A stretch of DNA of 64,000 nucleotides from Dickeya chrysanthemi NCPPB 402 (GTDB lineage Bacteria; Pseudomonadota; Gammaproteobacteria; Enterobacterales; Enterobacteriaceae), in NCBI RefSeq assembly GCF_000406105.1, contig NZ_CM001974.1:3652486-3716485 (forward strand). Direction: 5' to 3'. Below the pieces are notes generated by a model. That model was not told where the DNA came from. It was given only the letters and a program-made list of their open reading frames with translations, and did no database searches. The position numbers were made by a program, and so were the translations under genes. Positions 9,362 through 18,861 of the stretch are shown here, in pieces. Positions within the stretch are counted from its first letter, which is position 1. Every line of letters begins with the position of its first letter.

Positions 9362-10471
9362 ATGAAAAGAGTCTTCATCACCGGGGCCACAGGTTTCCTG
9401 GGCGGTGCAATTATGGAAAAAGCGCTACAGGACAAGCAGATTGAAAAAATATATATGCTGGTCAGAGCCACCACCAGACAGGATGGACTTAAACGAATTC
9501 TCAATAACCTGCGTAAATTTGATATTTCAGAATCACGATTATCTTGTTTAACGGAAGAGAATATTATTATCGGTGATTTAGCCGACCCCGAATCATTTAT
9601 TCATCACCCGGTGCTGGACGGCATCACTCATGTCATTAACAGTGCGGCAATCGCCTCATTTGGCAATAATCCCTTGATCTGGAAAGTCAATGTAGAAGGC
9701 ACACTGGCCTTTGCCAAACGCATGAGTCAGGTTACATCGCTGCGAAAATTCATTCAGATCGGCACTGCGATGTCCTGCGTACCGGATCAAGACCAGGTGG
9801 TCGAAGAGTGCGGACAACTGGATACGGAAAAATCGCATATCGTCGAATACACCCTGTCCAAAGCCACCATCGAAAACCTGATGCGTGAACACTGCCCGGC
9901 CATGCCGTTACTGATTGTGCGCCCGTCGATTATCGTCGGTCATTCGCACCTGGGCTGTAAGCCCTCCAGCAGCATCTACTGGGTATTCGAAATGGCGATG
10001 AAACTTCAGCGCTTCATGTGCTCGCTGGATGACAAAATCGACGTCATTCCGGTGGATTTCTGCGCCGAAGCCATCATGATGCTGCTGCATACGGAGCAGG
10101 CGGTTAACGATATCTATCATATTTCCGCCGGCGAAGCCTCCAGCGTCAGCTTTAACGAGGTCGATCAGGCAATGGCGCAAGCGGCGGCGCGCCCTCCGAT
10201 GGGAGCAGACTATCGTCAGGTGAGCTACCACGACCTGATCAAACTGCGCAGCCGCTTTAGCGATCTGTATGGCCCATGCAATGAACGCCTGATGCTGCGT
10301 GCGATGCGTCTGTACGGATCGTTCGCTCAGCTCAATGTGAAGTTCAGCAACCGCAAACTGCTGCAACTGGGCATGAAAACCCCGCCGCGCTTTACCGAAT
10401 ACGTAGGGAAATGTGTGGAAACCACCCGTCAGTTCAGCGTACCGGAACTGATGACGGTCGATTTCAAATAG
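9362..10471 (+). CDS. Extended SDR / thioester-reductase-like NAD(P) oxidoreductase
   Basis: The frame opens at 9284, but the Rossmann strand begins right at the ATG at 9362 (KRVFITGATGFLGG), so the shorter 369-residue form is preferred; the extra 26 residues are hydrophobic and may be untranslated. The TGxxGxxG cofactor loop is followed by an active-site YTLSK and a divergent C-terminal substrate domain. The overall pattern is that of the NAD_binding_4 family (acyl-CoA or carrier-protein thioester reductases, male-sterility proteins). The upstream gap is AT-rich. No synthase or carrier protein is adjacent, so the substrate cannot be named. Confidence 0.75.
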   Translation: MKRVFITGATGFLGGAIMEKALQDKQIEKIYMLVRATTRQDGLKRILNNLRKFDISESRLSCLTEENIIIGDLADPESFIHHPVLDGITHVINSAAIASFGNNPLIWKVNVEGTLAFAKRMSQVTSLRKFIQIGTAMSCVPDQDQVVEECGQLDTEKSHIVEYTLSKATIENLMREHCPAMPLLIVRPSIIVGHSHLGCKPSSSIYWVFEMAMKLQRFMCSLDDKIDVIPVDFCAEAIMMLLHTEQAVNDIYHISAGEASSVSFNEVDQAMAQAAARPPMGADYRQVSYHDLIKLRSRFSDLYGPCNERLMLRAMRLYGSFAQLNVKFSNRKLLQLGMKTPPRFTEYVGKCVETTRQFSVPELMTVDFK

Positions 10472-10488
10472 CCTTGCAGCTCATCCAC

Positions 10489-10514
10489 CCTGCCATCGCC
10501 ACGGAAGATGGCAG
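10489..10514. terminator. Hairpin between convergent genes
   Basis: The sequence forms ctgccat / atggcag arms around a short loop between the SDR gene and the convergent flavin-barrel gene. There is no long T-run, so it is a possible bidirectional terminator only. Confidence 0.4.
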
Positions 10515-10590
10515 GGTCAAGACAATGTTCCGCAATCCATCCGATGCGTTATCGGACCAGGCTAATTCATTCAAATTCATTCAAATTCAT

Positions 10591-11415
10591 TCATGCCTGA
10601 TTAATCGGCCGACGCGAACCGGGGCACACCAGTTGACGACTCTTGATGTGATACATTTCCAGATTGGGACGCAGGAAAAACGCCATTTCCCATGGGTTCT
10701 TGTTGATGAACGCATGGCGGACTTCCTCAAACAACGGCGTTGCCGGGTCAATCAGATGCGCGTCGCCTTCGATCAGGGTGTAATTCCATTCAATTGAGCG
10801 CTCAAAGGTGTAATGTGAACGCTCATCCATCGCGAAAAAGCAGTGCGGGTTGCGTTTGAGCAGTTTGGATTTGAAGGTTTCCGGAAAGGTAATCAGGAAA
10901 ATATCGTCCTCGACCGAAGAGAGAAACGCCAGCACCGTGGTATGCGGCTGCTCTTCCGCCATCGTCACCAGCACGCCGACTTTATTGGTAAAGTCCTTGC
11001 GCTCGGTGTCCGGCAGAGCGGTCATGGAAGTCAACGGCACAGGCCGTTCCGGCCGGTTGTCGGTCGGGAACACATAACCCGGTTCATGGATGTCCACCAC
11101 CGGCGTGAAACCGTGCAACAACTGGCACTCGCGCGGCGCCAGAATCACCCAGTCTTCATCTACACTCACCACCCGGCCTTTATACGACGCACGATACACC
11201 GAGATATTGGCGTCAAACTCATCAACGCCGGTGCGATTGTCGAGGTGTACCGTCGCCAGGTCGCCCACCATCAGACTGTGCCCTTTCGGGAAAAATACCC
11301 GCAGGCTGTTGTCGGCACGCGGATACACCCCGCAGATATGAATTACCACATTTCCTTGTTGGTAACAGGCCAGCACCCCCAGCACCTGTTTACCCAGATA
11401 CGTCGTCAGACTCAT
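10591..11415 (-). CDS. Flavin-binding split-barrel (PNPOx-like) protein
   Basis: A 274-residue protein starting at an ATG preceded by AAGGTG. The C-terminal part (about residues 135-265) looks like a pyridoxamine-phosphate-oxidase-type FMN-binding split barrel: a beta-rich segment including TVLAFLSSVEDD, a LLKRNPHCFFAMD turn and a final strand around WEMAFFLRP. The first 120 residues form a different beta-rich domain with charged turns, reminiscent of a small barrel, which I cannot assign. It faces the SDR gene convergently. Possible roles are flavin or heme handling or FMN-dependent reduction; substrate unknown. Confidence 0.6.
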   Translation of the reverse strand: MSLTTYLGKQVLGVLACYQQGNVVIHICGVYPRADNSLRVFFPKGHSLMVGDLATVHLDNRTGVDEFDANISVYRASYKGRVVSVDEDWVILAPRECQLLHGFTPVVDIHEPGYVFPTDNRPERPVPLTSMTALPDTERKDFTNKVGVLVTMAEEQPHTTVLAFLSSVEDDIFLITFPETFKSKLLKRNPHCFFAMDERSHYTFERSIEWNYTLIEGDAHLIDPATPLFEEVRHAFINKNPWEMAFFLRPNLEMYHIKSRQLVCPGSRRPINQA

Positions 11416-11926
11416 GTTGCAGCACCTTATTTATTCTTCTCGTTACCCGATACGTCAGGCTGTGTGTAAAGCCGCCGCGCCGGTTGGCCGAACATCGCCC
11501 GACCATCGCGCCTGCTTTTCCACCCTATGGAGCGAAAGATGGGCTGTCAAGACGTTTGCGGCCTTTACCGCCAGCCCCGTCAATGTGTGAATTTAACTCA
11601 CGTATGTGTGATTTTTTCGTCAAAGATAGTCATACATCACACAGATAGGCCCGCCAGCTTGCTGCTGCACAGAGAAACTCGACCTGCACATAATCCTCCT
11701 GATTCGATCAGTGCGGCAATCAGGCCGTTATCGCCCGATATAACACATGCCCGATTGGCATAAGTGCCGGCTGGCCTGCCCCGTAGCAGGCTTGTATGAT
11801 GGCAAACCAGATAAATAACAGGCTATCTCATTCAGGCTATCTCATTAAGGCAGAGTCCTTTACGAAACCCTGCCGGGCTCGTCACCGCCAACCTGCACGG
11901 AACCCAGCCTATTTACCGAGGATGCT
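11416..11926. other. Intergenic region, 511 bp, no gene
   Basis: This gap separates two divergent genes. It contains AT-rich stretches, a tgtgaatttaactcac motif that resembles a CRP site with one extra base in its spacer (near 11586), and a direct repeat of gctatctcatt near 11822-11847. A 78-codon frame here has no credible ribosome site. I see no RNA gene. Confidence 0.5.
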
Positions 11927-14188
11927 ATGACAATCAGGCGTTATCCACACCTCGCCCATTGGGGCGCGTTCACCGCCGTCGTTGAGGATGGCCGGCTTAT
12001 TCGCTGCGAACCCTTTGCCGACGATCCTGATCCATCGCCAATGCTCGATTCGATCGTACCGCTGGTCTATTCCGACAAGCGTATTCGCAAACCGGCAGTG
12101 CGCCGCTCCTGGCTTGCGAAACGCGAACACAGCGACCGCACGCTGCGCGGCAAGGAACCGTTCATCGAGGTGGACTGGGATCTGGCGCTGGATCTGGTGG
12201 CGGAAGAAAACCGCCGGGTACGCGACCGCTATGGTGCCGACGGCCTGTTCGCCGGGTCATACGGCTGGTCTTCCGCCGGACGTTTTCATCATGCCCGATC
12301 GCAGGTGCGGCGTTTCTATTTCTCCGGTGGCGGCGCGGTGGACCAAACCGGCAACTACAGCTGGGGGGCGGCGCAATTCTTCCTGCCGTATGTGATCGGC
12401 ACCTTCCACCCGCTAACCGGCAAAGTCACCGAGTGGCGCAGCGTGGCGGATCACTGCGAGCTGTTTATCGCCTTCGGCGGGCTGGCGCTGAAAAATGCTC
12501 AGGTAGCTTCCGGCGGCGCCGGTCACCACACGCTGAAACCGGCGCTGGAGACGCTGGCGGCACGCGGTATTCCGGTGATTAACATCAGCCCGATGCGGGA
12601 TGATTGCCCGGCGTTCGTTAACGCGGAGTGGATCCCTATCCGCCCCAACACCGACGTAGCGCTGATGCTGGCGCTGGGCTACGAGATCCAGCGCCGGGAA
12701 GCGGAAGACCGTGATTTTCTCGACAGCCACTGCGTCGGTTACCCGTCGCTGCGCGACTATCTCAACGGCCGCAGCGATGGCATCGCCAAAACCCCGGCGT
12801 GGGCCAGCGCCATCACCGGCATTCCGGCTGAACGTATCGAAAAGCTGGCTCGGCAGTTGATCGGCGTACGCAGCTTTATGACCTGTTCTTATTCGGTGCA
12901 ACGCGCTCACCGCGGCGAACAGCCTTACTGGATGATGATCGCGCTGTCTGCGATGCTCGGGCAAATAGGTCTGCCGGGCGGCGGCTTCTCGTTTGGTCAC
13001 GGCTCGATGAACAGCGTCGGCAACGAACGCATCACTTCGCCGGCCCCCGCCTCACCGTCGGTGCCCAATCCCGGCCAGTCGATTCCGGTGGCGCGCATCG
13101 CCGATATGTTACTGCACCCCGGCGAGCCCTATACGTTTTGCGGCGAGCAGCGAACTTACCCCGATATCCATCTGATTCATTGGGCCGGCGGCAATCCGTT
13201 CCACCATCACCAGCAGCTCAACCGGCTGGTGGAAGGCTGGCAGCGTCCGGATACGGTTATCGTGCAGGATATCGTCTGGACCGCCGCGGCGCAGATGGCG
13301 GATATCGTGCTGCCCGCCACCACCTCGCTGGAAAGAAACGATATCGGCGGCTCCTCGCGCGACCGCTTCGTGTTCGCCATGCATCAGGCGATTGCGCCGC
13401 AGCATCAGGCCCGTCACGACTACGACATCTTCAGCGAGCTGGCCCAACGCCTGGGTTACGGCGACGCCTTCACGCACGGCGGCCGTACCGAGCGCCAGTG
13501 GCTGGAATCGATGTACCTCGCCTGTCGGGAGCGTCAGGGCAGCGCCGGTGAAAGCTGGCCTGATTTCGACGGTTTCTGGCAGCAAGGATTCGTGGATGTT
13601 CCGATGGATGAGCAGCCGTTCGTGTTTTTCGAAGAATTTCGCCACGACCCGCAGCGTCACCCGTTGAACACGCCGAGCGGCAAAATCGAGCTATTCAGCC
13701 GCACCATTGCCGATTACCGTTACCCGGATTTCGCGCCGCATCCGCAATGGCAACCGCCGGTGGAATGGCTGGGCGCTGAAGCCACACAACGCTGGCCGCT
13801 GCACTTTATCTCGATCCAACCGGCCGATCGGCTGCACAGCCAGCTCGGCAGTACACCGCAAGTCATCGCCAACCAAACCGCCGGACACGAAACCCTGTAC
13901 ATGCACCCGCAAGATGCGGCCGCACGCGGCATCCGCCATGGTGAACGGGTGGAAGTTCGCAACGATCGCGGGCGTATCTACGCCGGAGCCGCAATCACCG
14001 ATGGCGTTACGCCGGGTGTGGTGATGATGGCGACCGGCGCCTGGTTTGATCCCGGCTTTGGTCAGGCGCAATGGCACGCGGTGGAACAATCCGGCAATGC
14101 CAACGTGTTGACGCGGGATATGGGTACTTCGCCGCTGACGCAAGGCCCCAACGCAATGAGTTGCCTGGTGGACGTGCTGGCGCTCTGA
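11927..14188 (+). CDS. bisC: Molybdopterin S/N-oxide reductase, BisC type
   Basis: A 753-residue DMSO-reductase-family molybdoenzyme. Near the N-terminus are AHWGAF and GSYGWSSAG, whose Tyr112 and Trp114 match the active-site pair of DMSO/TMAO reductases. NYSWGAAQ supplies the likely Mo-ligand Ser145. GQIGLPGGGF and the C-terminal dinucleotide-binding region (GERVEVRNDRG) are also present. No twin-arginine signal and no N-terminal FeS cysteines are seen, as in cytoplasmic BisC, which reduces biotin sulfoxide and methionine sulfoxide. It runs slightly shorter than E. coli BisC (777). No membrane or cytochrome partner gene is adjacent, which also fits BisC rather than TorA/DmsA. Confidence 0.82.
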   Translation: MTIRRYPHLAHWGAFTAVVEDGRLIRCEPFADDPDPSPMLDSIVPLVYSDKRIRKPAVRRSWLAKREHSDRTLRGKEPFIEVDWDLALDLVAEENRRVRDRYGADGLFAGSYGWSSAGRFHHARSQVRRFYFSGGGAVDQTGNYSWGAAQFFLPYVIGTFHPLTGKVTEWRSVADHCELFIAFGGLALKNAQVASGGAGHHTLKPALETLAARGIPVINISPMRDDCPAFVNAEWIPIRPNTDVALMLALGYEIQRREAEDRDFLDSHCVGYPSLRDYLNGRSDGIAKTPAWASAITGIPAERIEKLARQLIGVRSFMTCSYSVQRAHRGEQPYWMMIALSAMLGQIGLPGGGFSFGHGSMNSVGNERITSPAPASPSVPNPGQSIPVARIADMLLHPGEPYTFCGEQRTYPDIHLIHWAGGNPFHHHQQLNRLVEGWQRPDTVIVQDIVWTAAAQMADIVLPATTSLERNDIGGSSRDRFVFAMHQAIAPQHQARHDYDIFSELAQRLGYGDAFTHGGRTERQWLESMYLACRERQGSAGESWPDFDGFWQQGFVDVPMDEQPFVFFEEFRHDPQRHPLNTPSGKIELFSRTIADYRYPDFAPHPQWQPPVEWLGAEATQRWPLHFISIQPADRLHSQLGSTPQVIANQTAGHETLYMHPQDAAARGIRHGERVEVRNDRGRIYAGAAITDGVTPGVVMMATGAWFDPGFGQAQWHAVEQSGNANVLTRDMGTSPLTQGPNAMSCLVDVLAL

Positions 14189-14208
14189 CGCCTGGCTGAA
14201 CTGTAGAC

Positions 14209-14235
14209 AAAAAAACGCCCCCGGCAAGCGGGGGC
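14209..14235 (-). terminator. Rho-independent terminator of yqhA
   Basis: On the minus strand gcccccgcttgccgggggc forms a strong hairpin followed by a run of seven T. It lies between the convergent ends of the bisC-like gene and yqhA, and ends yqhA transcription. Confidence 0.85.
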
Positions 14236-14263
14236 ATCGTTTACGCCGGCGCCGTATTATGGA

Positions 14264-14797
14264 TTACGGTTTCGGGTGCGGTTTCTCATTGTCATGATGA
14301 GCGTGGTGGTCGTGACGAGACAACCAATCCAGATACCCCATCACAAAAGCGGACAACACAAACGTCAGGTGGATGATCACATACCACATCAGCTTGTTGT
14401 CCGGCACGTTTTTGGCATCCATGAATACCCGCAGCAGGTGGATGGACGAAATCGCCACGATCGATGCCGCCACTTTATTTTTCAGCGAGCTGGCATCCAT
14501 TTTCCCCAGCCAGTTCAGTTTCTCCTTGTCCTCGCCGATATCCAGCGCCGACACAAAGTTTTCATAACCGGAGAACATCACCATCACCAGCAACCCGCCC
14601 ACCAGCGTCATATCCACCAGCGACAGCAAGGTCAGGATCAAATCGGATTCCGCGATGGAGAAAATGTTCGGCAGGACATGCCAAATTTCTTCAAAGAACT
14701 TGATGGCCAACGCCAGTAACCCCAACGATAGCCCCAGATAAACCGGAGCCAACAGCCACCGCGCAGCGTACATCGTATTTTCCAGAAAACGTTCCAT
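14264..14797 (-). CDS. yqhA: YqhA family inner-membrane protein
   Basis: The protein beginning [20 protein letters not shown] is nearly identical to E. coli YqhA (TIGR00645, UPF0114), so the ATG at 14797 is preferred over the one three codons upstream. The 177 residues contain four membrane helices (about 15-37, 54-76, 107-125 and 134-155) and the conserved central KLNWLGKMD loop. The C-terminus is His-rich, with possible metal affinity. The function of the family is not established. Confidence 0.92.
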   Translation of the reverse strand: MERFLENTMYAARWLLAPVYLGLSLGLLALAIKFFEEIWHVLPNIFSIAESDLILTLLSLVDMTLVGGLLVMVMFSGYENFVSALDIGEDKEKLNWLGKMDASSLKNKVAASIVAISSIHLLRVFMDAKNVPDNKLMWYVIIHLTFVLSAFVMGYLDWLSRHDHHAHHDNEKPHPKP

Positions 14798-15128
14798 AGC
14801 GCCCATCAGTACAGGTTTCAGAGAGGTGCATGATAGCGAAAAACCGTACCGGAGTGTTATTGAATTGTTTTTCGATATAGCATATTGATTTTAAAAAAAT
14901 TTCACCCTATTTCACTGCATTATATCGCCAATAGCCGACGCCGGCGCACGTCGTAGCAGAATCAACAACTATGATCCTGATCGCGCCAATCTTCACGCGG
15001 TTGCCACTGTTGCGTCACACATGACCATCCGGCAAAGGAGTATCGTCCGCCGCTGTGCCAGTCTGTGTATTTCGGTATAGCTTTCCCTACAACGCACCAC
15101 TCATCACAAGACAAATGGACGATGCATC
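14798..15128. other. Intergenic region upstream of rhiE
   Basis: This 331-bp gap separates divergent yqhA and rhiE. It has an AT-rich block (14860-14930) likely to hold promoters and a gcgtcacacatga segment near 15012 resembling half a CRP site. In D. dadantii rhiE is known to be activated by RhaS with rhamnose; I cannot identify the RhaS site with confidence. Confidence 0.4.
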
Positions 15129-16871
15129 ATGATGAAACCTCTACAGACATGGCGTACCCCGTTGTTGACGTTGGCATTTGTGTTGCCGCTGACGGCGACA
15201 GGCGCCGTACAGCTAACGCTGGACGGTATGAACAGCACGTTGGATAACGGGTTGCTGAAAGTGCGCTTTGGCGCAGACGGCAGCGCAAAAGAAGTATGGA
15301 AAGGCGGTACCAACCTGATTTCTCGCCTCTCCGGCGCGGCGCGCGACCCGGATAAAAATCGCAGCTTTTATCTCGATTACTACTCCGGCGGCGTCAACGA
15401 ATTCGTACCGGAACAGCTGAACGTCATTAAACAGACGCCGGACATGGTGCATCTGGCCTATATCGATGACCAGAACGGCAAGCTGCGGCTGGAATATCAC
15501 CTGATCATGACCAGCGGCGTCAGCGGACTTTACAGCTACGTGGTGGCCGCCAATACCGGCGCTGCGCCGGTAACCATCAGCGAACTGCGCAACGTTTATC
15601 GCTTTGACGCCACCCGGCTGGATACCTTGTTCAATAGCATCCGGCGCGGCACGCCGTTGCTGTATGAAGAACTGGAGCAGTTACCCAAAGTGCAGGATGA
15701 AACCTGGCGGCTGCCTGACGGCAATGTCTACTCCAAATACGACTTTGCCGGTTATCAGCGCGAAAGCCGCTACTGGGGGGTGATGGGTAACGGTTACGGC
15801 GCCTGGATGGTGCCCGCCAGCGGTGAGTACTTCTCGGGCGATGCCTTAAAACAGGAACTGCTGGTGCATCAGGATGCGATTATCCTGAACTACCTTACCG
15901 GCTCGCACTTCGGCACGCCGGATATGGTGGCGCAGCCGGGCTTTGAAAAACTCTACGGCCCGTGGCTGCTGTACATCAATCAGGGCAACGACCGGGAACT
16001 GGTGGCGGATGTCAGCCGCCGGGCTGAACATGAGCGCGCCAGTTGGCCTTACCGCTGGCTGGATGATTCGCGCTATCCCCGCGCACGCGCTACCGTCAGC
16101 GGCCGCCTGCGCACCGAAGCGCCGCACGCTACCGTGGTGTTGAACAGCAGCAAGGAAGACTTCGACGTCCAGACGACCGGTTATCTGTACACCACGCGAA
16201 CCCATCGGGATGGCCGCTTTAACCTGGACAACGTGCCGCCGGGTGAGTACCGGTTGTCGGCTTACGCCGATGGCGGCACGCAAATCGGCCTGCTGGCGCA
16301 GCAAACCGTCAGGGTGGAAGGCAAGAAAACCCGGCTCGGCCAGATTGACGCCCAACGCCCCGCCCCGCTGGTATGGGCCATCGGCCAGGCTGACCGACGC
16401 GCTGAAGAGTTCCGCTTCGGCGATAAACTACGCCAATATCACTGGCAAACCGAAGTACCGGCCAACCTGACGTTCGACATCGGTAAAAGCCGCGAACGCC
16501 AAGACTGGTACTACGCCCAGACTCAACCGGGTAGCTGGCATATCCAGTTTACTACCCGCACGCCTGAGCAGCCTTACACCCTGAATATTGCGCTCGCCGC
16601 CGCCAGCAACAGCGGTATGACGACACCCGCCAGCTCGCCACAGTTGGCGGTGAAGCTCAACGATCAGTTGCTGACGACGCTGAAGTACGACAACGACAAA
16701 GCGATTTATCGGGGAGCCATGCAAAGCGGCCGTTACCATGAAGCGCATATTCCATTGCCAGCCGGCATACTGCAACCAGGCAGCAACCGCATTACGCTGG
16801 AGTTGCAGGGCGGGATGGTGATGTACGATGCCATCACGCTGACGGAAACGCCGTCACGCACGCAACCCTGA
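15129..16871 (+). CDS. rhiE: Rhamnogalacturonate lyase RhiE (polysaccharide lyase family 4)
   Basis: A 580-residue secreted lyase that cuts the rhamnogalacturonan-I backbone of plant pectin by beta-elimination. A Sec signal peptide (ending LTATGA) leads to the N-terminal catalytic beta-sandwich (to about residue 320, including ESRYWGVMGNGYGAW). A fibronectin-type middle domain follows (ATVSGRLR... DNVPPGEYRLSAYADGG), then a C-terminal carbohydrate-binding-like sandwich (from about 410). This three-domain layout is typical of PL4. In D. dadantii 3937 RhiE is exported by the Out type II system and activated by RhaS. It stands as a single gene here. Confidence 0.92.
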   Translation: MMKPLQTWRTPLLTLAFVLPLTATGAVQLTLDGMNSTLDNGLLKVRFGADGSAKEVWKGGTNLISRLSGAARDPDKNRSFYLDYYSGGVNEFVPEQLNVIKQTPDMVHLAYIDDQNGKLRLEYHLIMTSGVSGLYSYVVAANTGAAPVTISELRNVYRFDATRLDTLFNSIRRGTPLLYEELEQLPKVQDETWRLPDGNVYSKYDFAGYQRESRYWGVMGNGYGAWMVPASGEYFSGDALKQELLVHQDAIILNYLTGSHFGTPDMVAQPGFEKLYGPWLLYINQGNDRELVADVSRRAEHERASWPYRWLDDSRYPRARATVSGRLRTEAPHATVVLNSSKEDFDVQTTGYLYTTRTHRDGRFNLDNVPPGEYRLSAYADGGTQIGLLAQQTVRVEGKKTRLGQIDAQRPAPLVWAIGQADRRAEEFRFGDKLRQYHWQTEVPANLTFDIGKSRERQDWYYAQTQPGSWHIQFTTRTPEQPYTLNIALAAASNSGMTTPASSPQLAVKLNDQLLTTLKYDNDKAIYRGAMQSGRYHEAHIPLPAGILQPGSNRITLELQGGMVMYDAITLTETPSRTQP

Positions 16872-16997
16872 AACGTCACTACAGATGTCCCTCACTTTAT
16901 GCCTGTTCCGGATGGATGCCGGTATGGGCATCAAGTGGACTCTGTTTGGACCATCGCTTACTCTGTCGGTTTTCCGCACACACCAGAGTACCAGCCT

Positions 16998-17744
16998 ATG
17001 CAGAACATCACCCTCATCACCGGCGGTTCACGAGGTATCGGTCGGGCGACCGCATTACGTCTGGCCCGGCAAGGGCATTGGATAGCCATCAGTTATCTGC
17101 GCCAATACCATCAGGCGCAACGTGTGGTTGAAGAGATTACCGCGCTCGGCGGTAAAGCCATCGCTATCCAGGCCGACGTCGCAGACGAACAACAAATCGT
17201 CGCGCTGTTTGCCAATATTGATCGCGAGTTAGGTCCTCTCTCCGGTCTGGTCAACAACGCGGGTATTCTGCACCCGCAAGCCCGGTTTGAAGAACTGGAT
17301 GCAGCCCGCCTCAACGCGATGTTTGCCGCCAATATCACCGGTTGCTTTTTATGCGCCCGTGAGGCCATTAAACGTATGTCTCATCGTCATGGCGGACGTG
17401 GTGGCGCAATCGTGAACGTCTCATCCGCCGCTTCGCGACTGGGTGCCCCTCATGAGTATGTGGACTACGCCGCGTCTAAAGGCGCACTCGATTCGATGAC
17501 CAAAGGTTTATCGCTGGAAGTGGCCGCAGAAGGGATCCGGGTCAATGCCGTGCGTCCCGGCTTTATTTATACCGATATTCACGCCGATGGCGGTGAACCG
17601 GGCCGGGTCGACAGGCTCAGCCAGGCGATCCCGATGCAGCGCGGCGGCCAGCCGGAAGAAGTCGCAAACGCGATAGCCTGGCTACTGTCGGATGAAGCCA
17701 GCTATGTCACCGGTAGCTTTATCGATCTGGCCGGCGGAAAATAA
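16998..17744 (+). CDS. ygfF: YgfF-like short-chain dehydrogenase
   Basis: The frame is open upstream, but the ATG at 16998 gives a 248-residue protein starting directly at the Rossmann fold (MQNITLITGGSRGIGRA), the length of E. coli YgfF. It shows TGGSRGIG for cofactor binding, NNAG, the catalytic Ser in VNVSSAASR and YAASK with the catalytic Tyr-Lys. It is a classical NAD(P)-dependent SDR of the glucose-dehydrogenase/FabG-like group. The substrate is unknown. It is followed by a gap with no plus-strand gene. Confidence 0.85.
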   Translation: MQNITLITGGSRGIGRATALRLARQGHWIAISYLRQYHQAQRVVEEITALGGKAIAIQADVADEQQIVALFANIDRELGPLSGLVNNAGILHPQARFEELDAARLNAMFAANITGCFLCAREAIKRMSHRHGGRGGAIVNVSSAASRLGAPHEYVDYAASKGALDSMTKGLSLEVAAEGIRVNAVRPGFIYTDIHADGGEPGRVDRLSQAIPMQRGGQPEEVANAIAWLLSDEASYVTGSFIDLAGGK

Positions 17745-17775
17745 CCATGGCACTCAGCCCGACCGCAGGCTGATA

Positions 17776-17987
17776 AAAACAAAAACGCTGCACCATAATA
17801 GCGCAGCGTCATGAAGGTGAGCGACGGTATAATCCTGTAACCTCACCGTGATCGCATCCGTTCTCGGTTCCCTGGTGTCGGATGCATGATTGTCTGCGTC
17901 AATAACGACGGCGACAATCAATTAGCAGTTCAACTATAAAATCTACTTATAATGGATTATCTGCTTAGCACAGATTAATTAATTTAT
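17776..17987 (-). ncRNA. Candidate small RNA (orphan promoter and terminator)
   Basis: On the minus strand TTGACT (18016-18021) and TATAAC (17994-17999) are 16 bases apart and predict a start near 17987. About 200 bases downstream an acgctgc/gcagcgt hairpin (17785-17809) is followed by ttttgttttt, a textbook Rho-independent terminator. No open frame with a ribosome site lies between them. The neighbouring genes are both on the plus strand, so the terminator serves nothing else. I do not recognise the RNA as a known family. Confidence 0.45.
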
Positions 17988-17993
17988 CTAAAC

Positions 17994-18021
17994 GTTATAG
18001 CAATAAAAACACTTAAGTCAA
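17994..18021 (-). promoter_or_regulatory. Predicted sigma-70 promoter of the candidate small RNA
   Basis: TTGACT, a 16-base spacer and TATAAC read on the minus strand. Five of six bases match the consensus at each hexamer. Confidence 0.5.
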
Positions 18022-18246
18022 CACATTAATAGACACTTTATGATCTTTAATGTTCATTTTTAATGATGATGTTACAACCCCCTCCAATCCATTGAATAAA
18101 TCCACACTGTTTCATGCGGTTTTTCCGTTTTAATCCTCCGAAAAAAGCCGAATTACCTGAGATTTTTCTACACAATGGGGATAGGTGAAAGTAACGCGTT
18201 ATCGTAAGATGAACCAGTCTGAGAACTGACCTGAGAAGGGATGACC

Positions 18247-18861
18247 ATGAAAACAACGAATGCTCAGCGCAAAACTAATATCATTAAAAATATTGAATAT
18301 CTGATGCGTACCCGAGGTGAAACCAAAGCCTCATTTTCCAATCGTACCGGGGTAACGCGTACCACTATCTACAAAATTCTTGAAGGTAGGGTAAATAAAG
18401 TTCAGCAATCCACCATCAATCGCATTTCCGATTTCTTCGGCGTTTCCTGTGAAGAAATCGAAGATTACGATCTGGAAAAGGTTGAACGCCTGAACAATAC
18501 CGTCTCGTTCGACGGCAATAAAAATCCAGCGGCAATCCCGATTATCCCGCAGTCGCAACTGCTGTCGGTACGGCAGCACAAGATTGGGCAGTTAGCCGTG
18601 CAATGCCCATTGACCTGGTTCTTTGGAGAAGAAGCCAACATGGTGGCGGTGAAGGTGGAATCGCAAATCGGCGATGCCTTCTACCCCGGCGCGTTGCTGC
18701 TTATCCGTCGGCCGCCGGCACTGATGCCGAATACGCCGATGCTCTACCACTCTCCTGCCTCGGGATTTTTCGTCGACATCCCCGATGCGCCGGACGCAGC
18801 GGATAAAAAACGCCCGGAGGACGTCGTCCTGTTGGGATATATCATAGAGGAAAGGATATAA
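18247..18861 (+). CDS. XRE-type regulator with degenerate S24-like C-terminal domain
   Basis: The ATG at 18247 is preferred over 18241 because GAAGGG lies at a usable distance only from the former. Residues 1-75 form an XRE helix-turn-helix (ASFSNRTGVTRTTIYKILEG). The C-terminal half (about 95-204) is beta-rich with VAVKVESQIGDAFYPGALLLI, resembling the LexA/S24 peptidase fold but without the catalytic SM-P serine motif, so probably a sensing or dimerisation domain. The next gene starts directly after its stop, and QueF follows. It probably regulates this deazaguanine operon, with ligand unknown. Confidence 0.75.
   Translation: MKTTNAQRKTNIIKNIEYLMRTRGETKASFSNRTGVTRTTIYKILEGRVNKVQQSTINRISDFFGVSCEEIEDYDLEKVERLNNTVSFDGNKNPAAIPIIPQSQLLSVRQHKIGQLAVQCPLTWFFGEEANMVAVKVESQIGDAFYPGALLLIRRPPALMPNTPMLYHSPASGFFVDIPDAPDAADKKRPEDVVLLGYIIEERI

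Noticed and set aside
9284..11415. Part of the Dickeya Vfm quorum-sensing cluster
   Set aside because: The SDR alone gave the idea, but no adenylation, carrier or VfmE/H/I regulator genes are present.
11527..11763. 78-codon frame in the gap before the BisC-like gene
   Set aside because: No credible ribosome site or recognisable motif; likely chance.
15065..15247. 60-codon frame overlapping the start of rhiE
   Set aside because: It overlaps the signal peptide region of rhiE in another frame and has no support.
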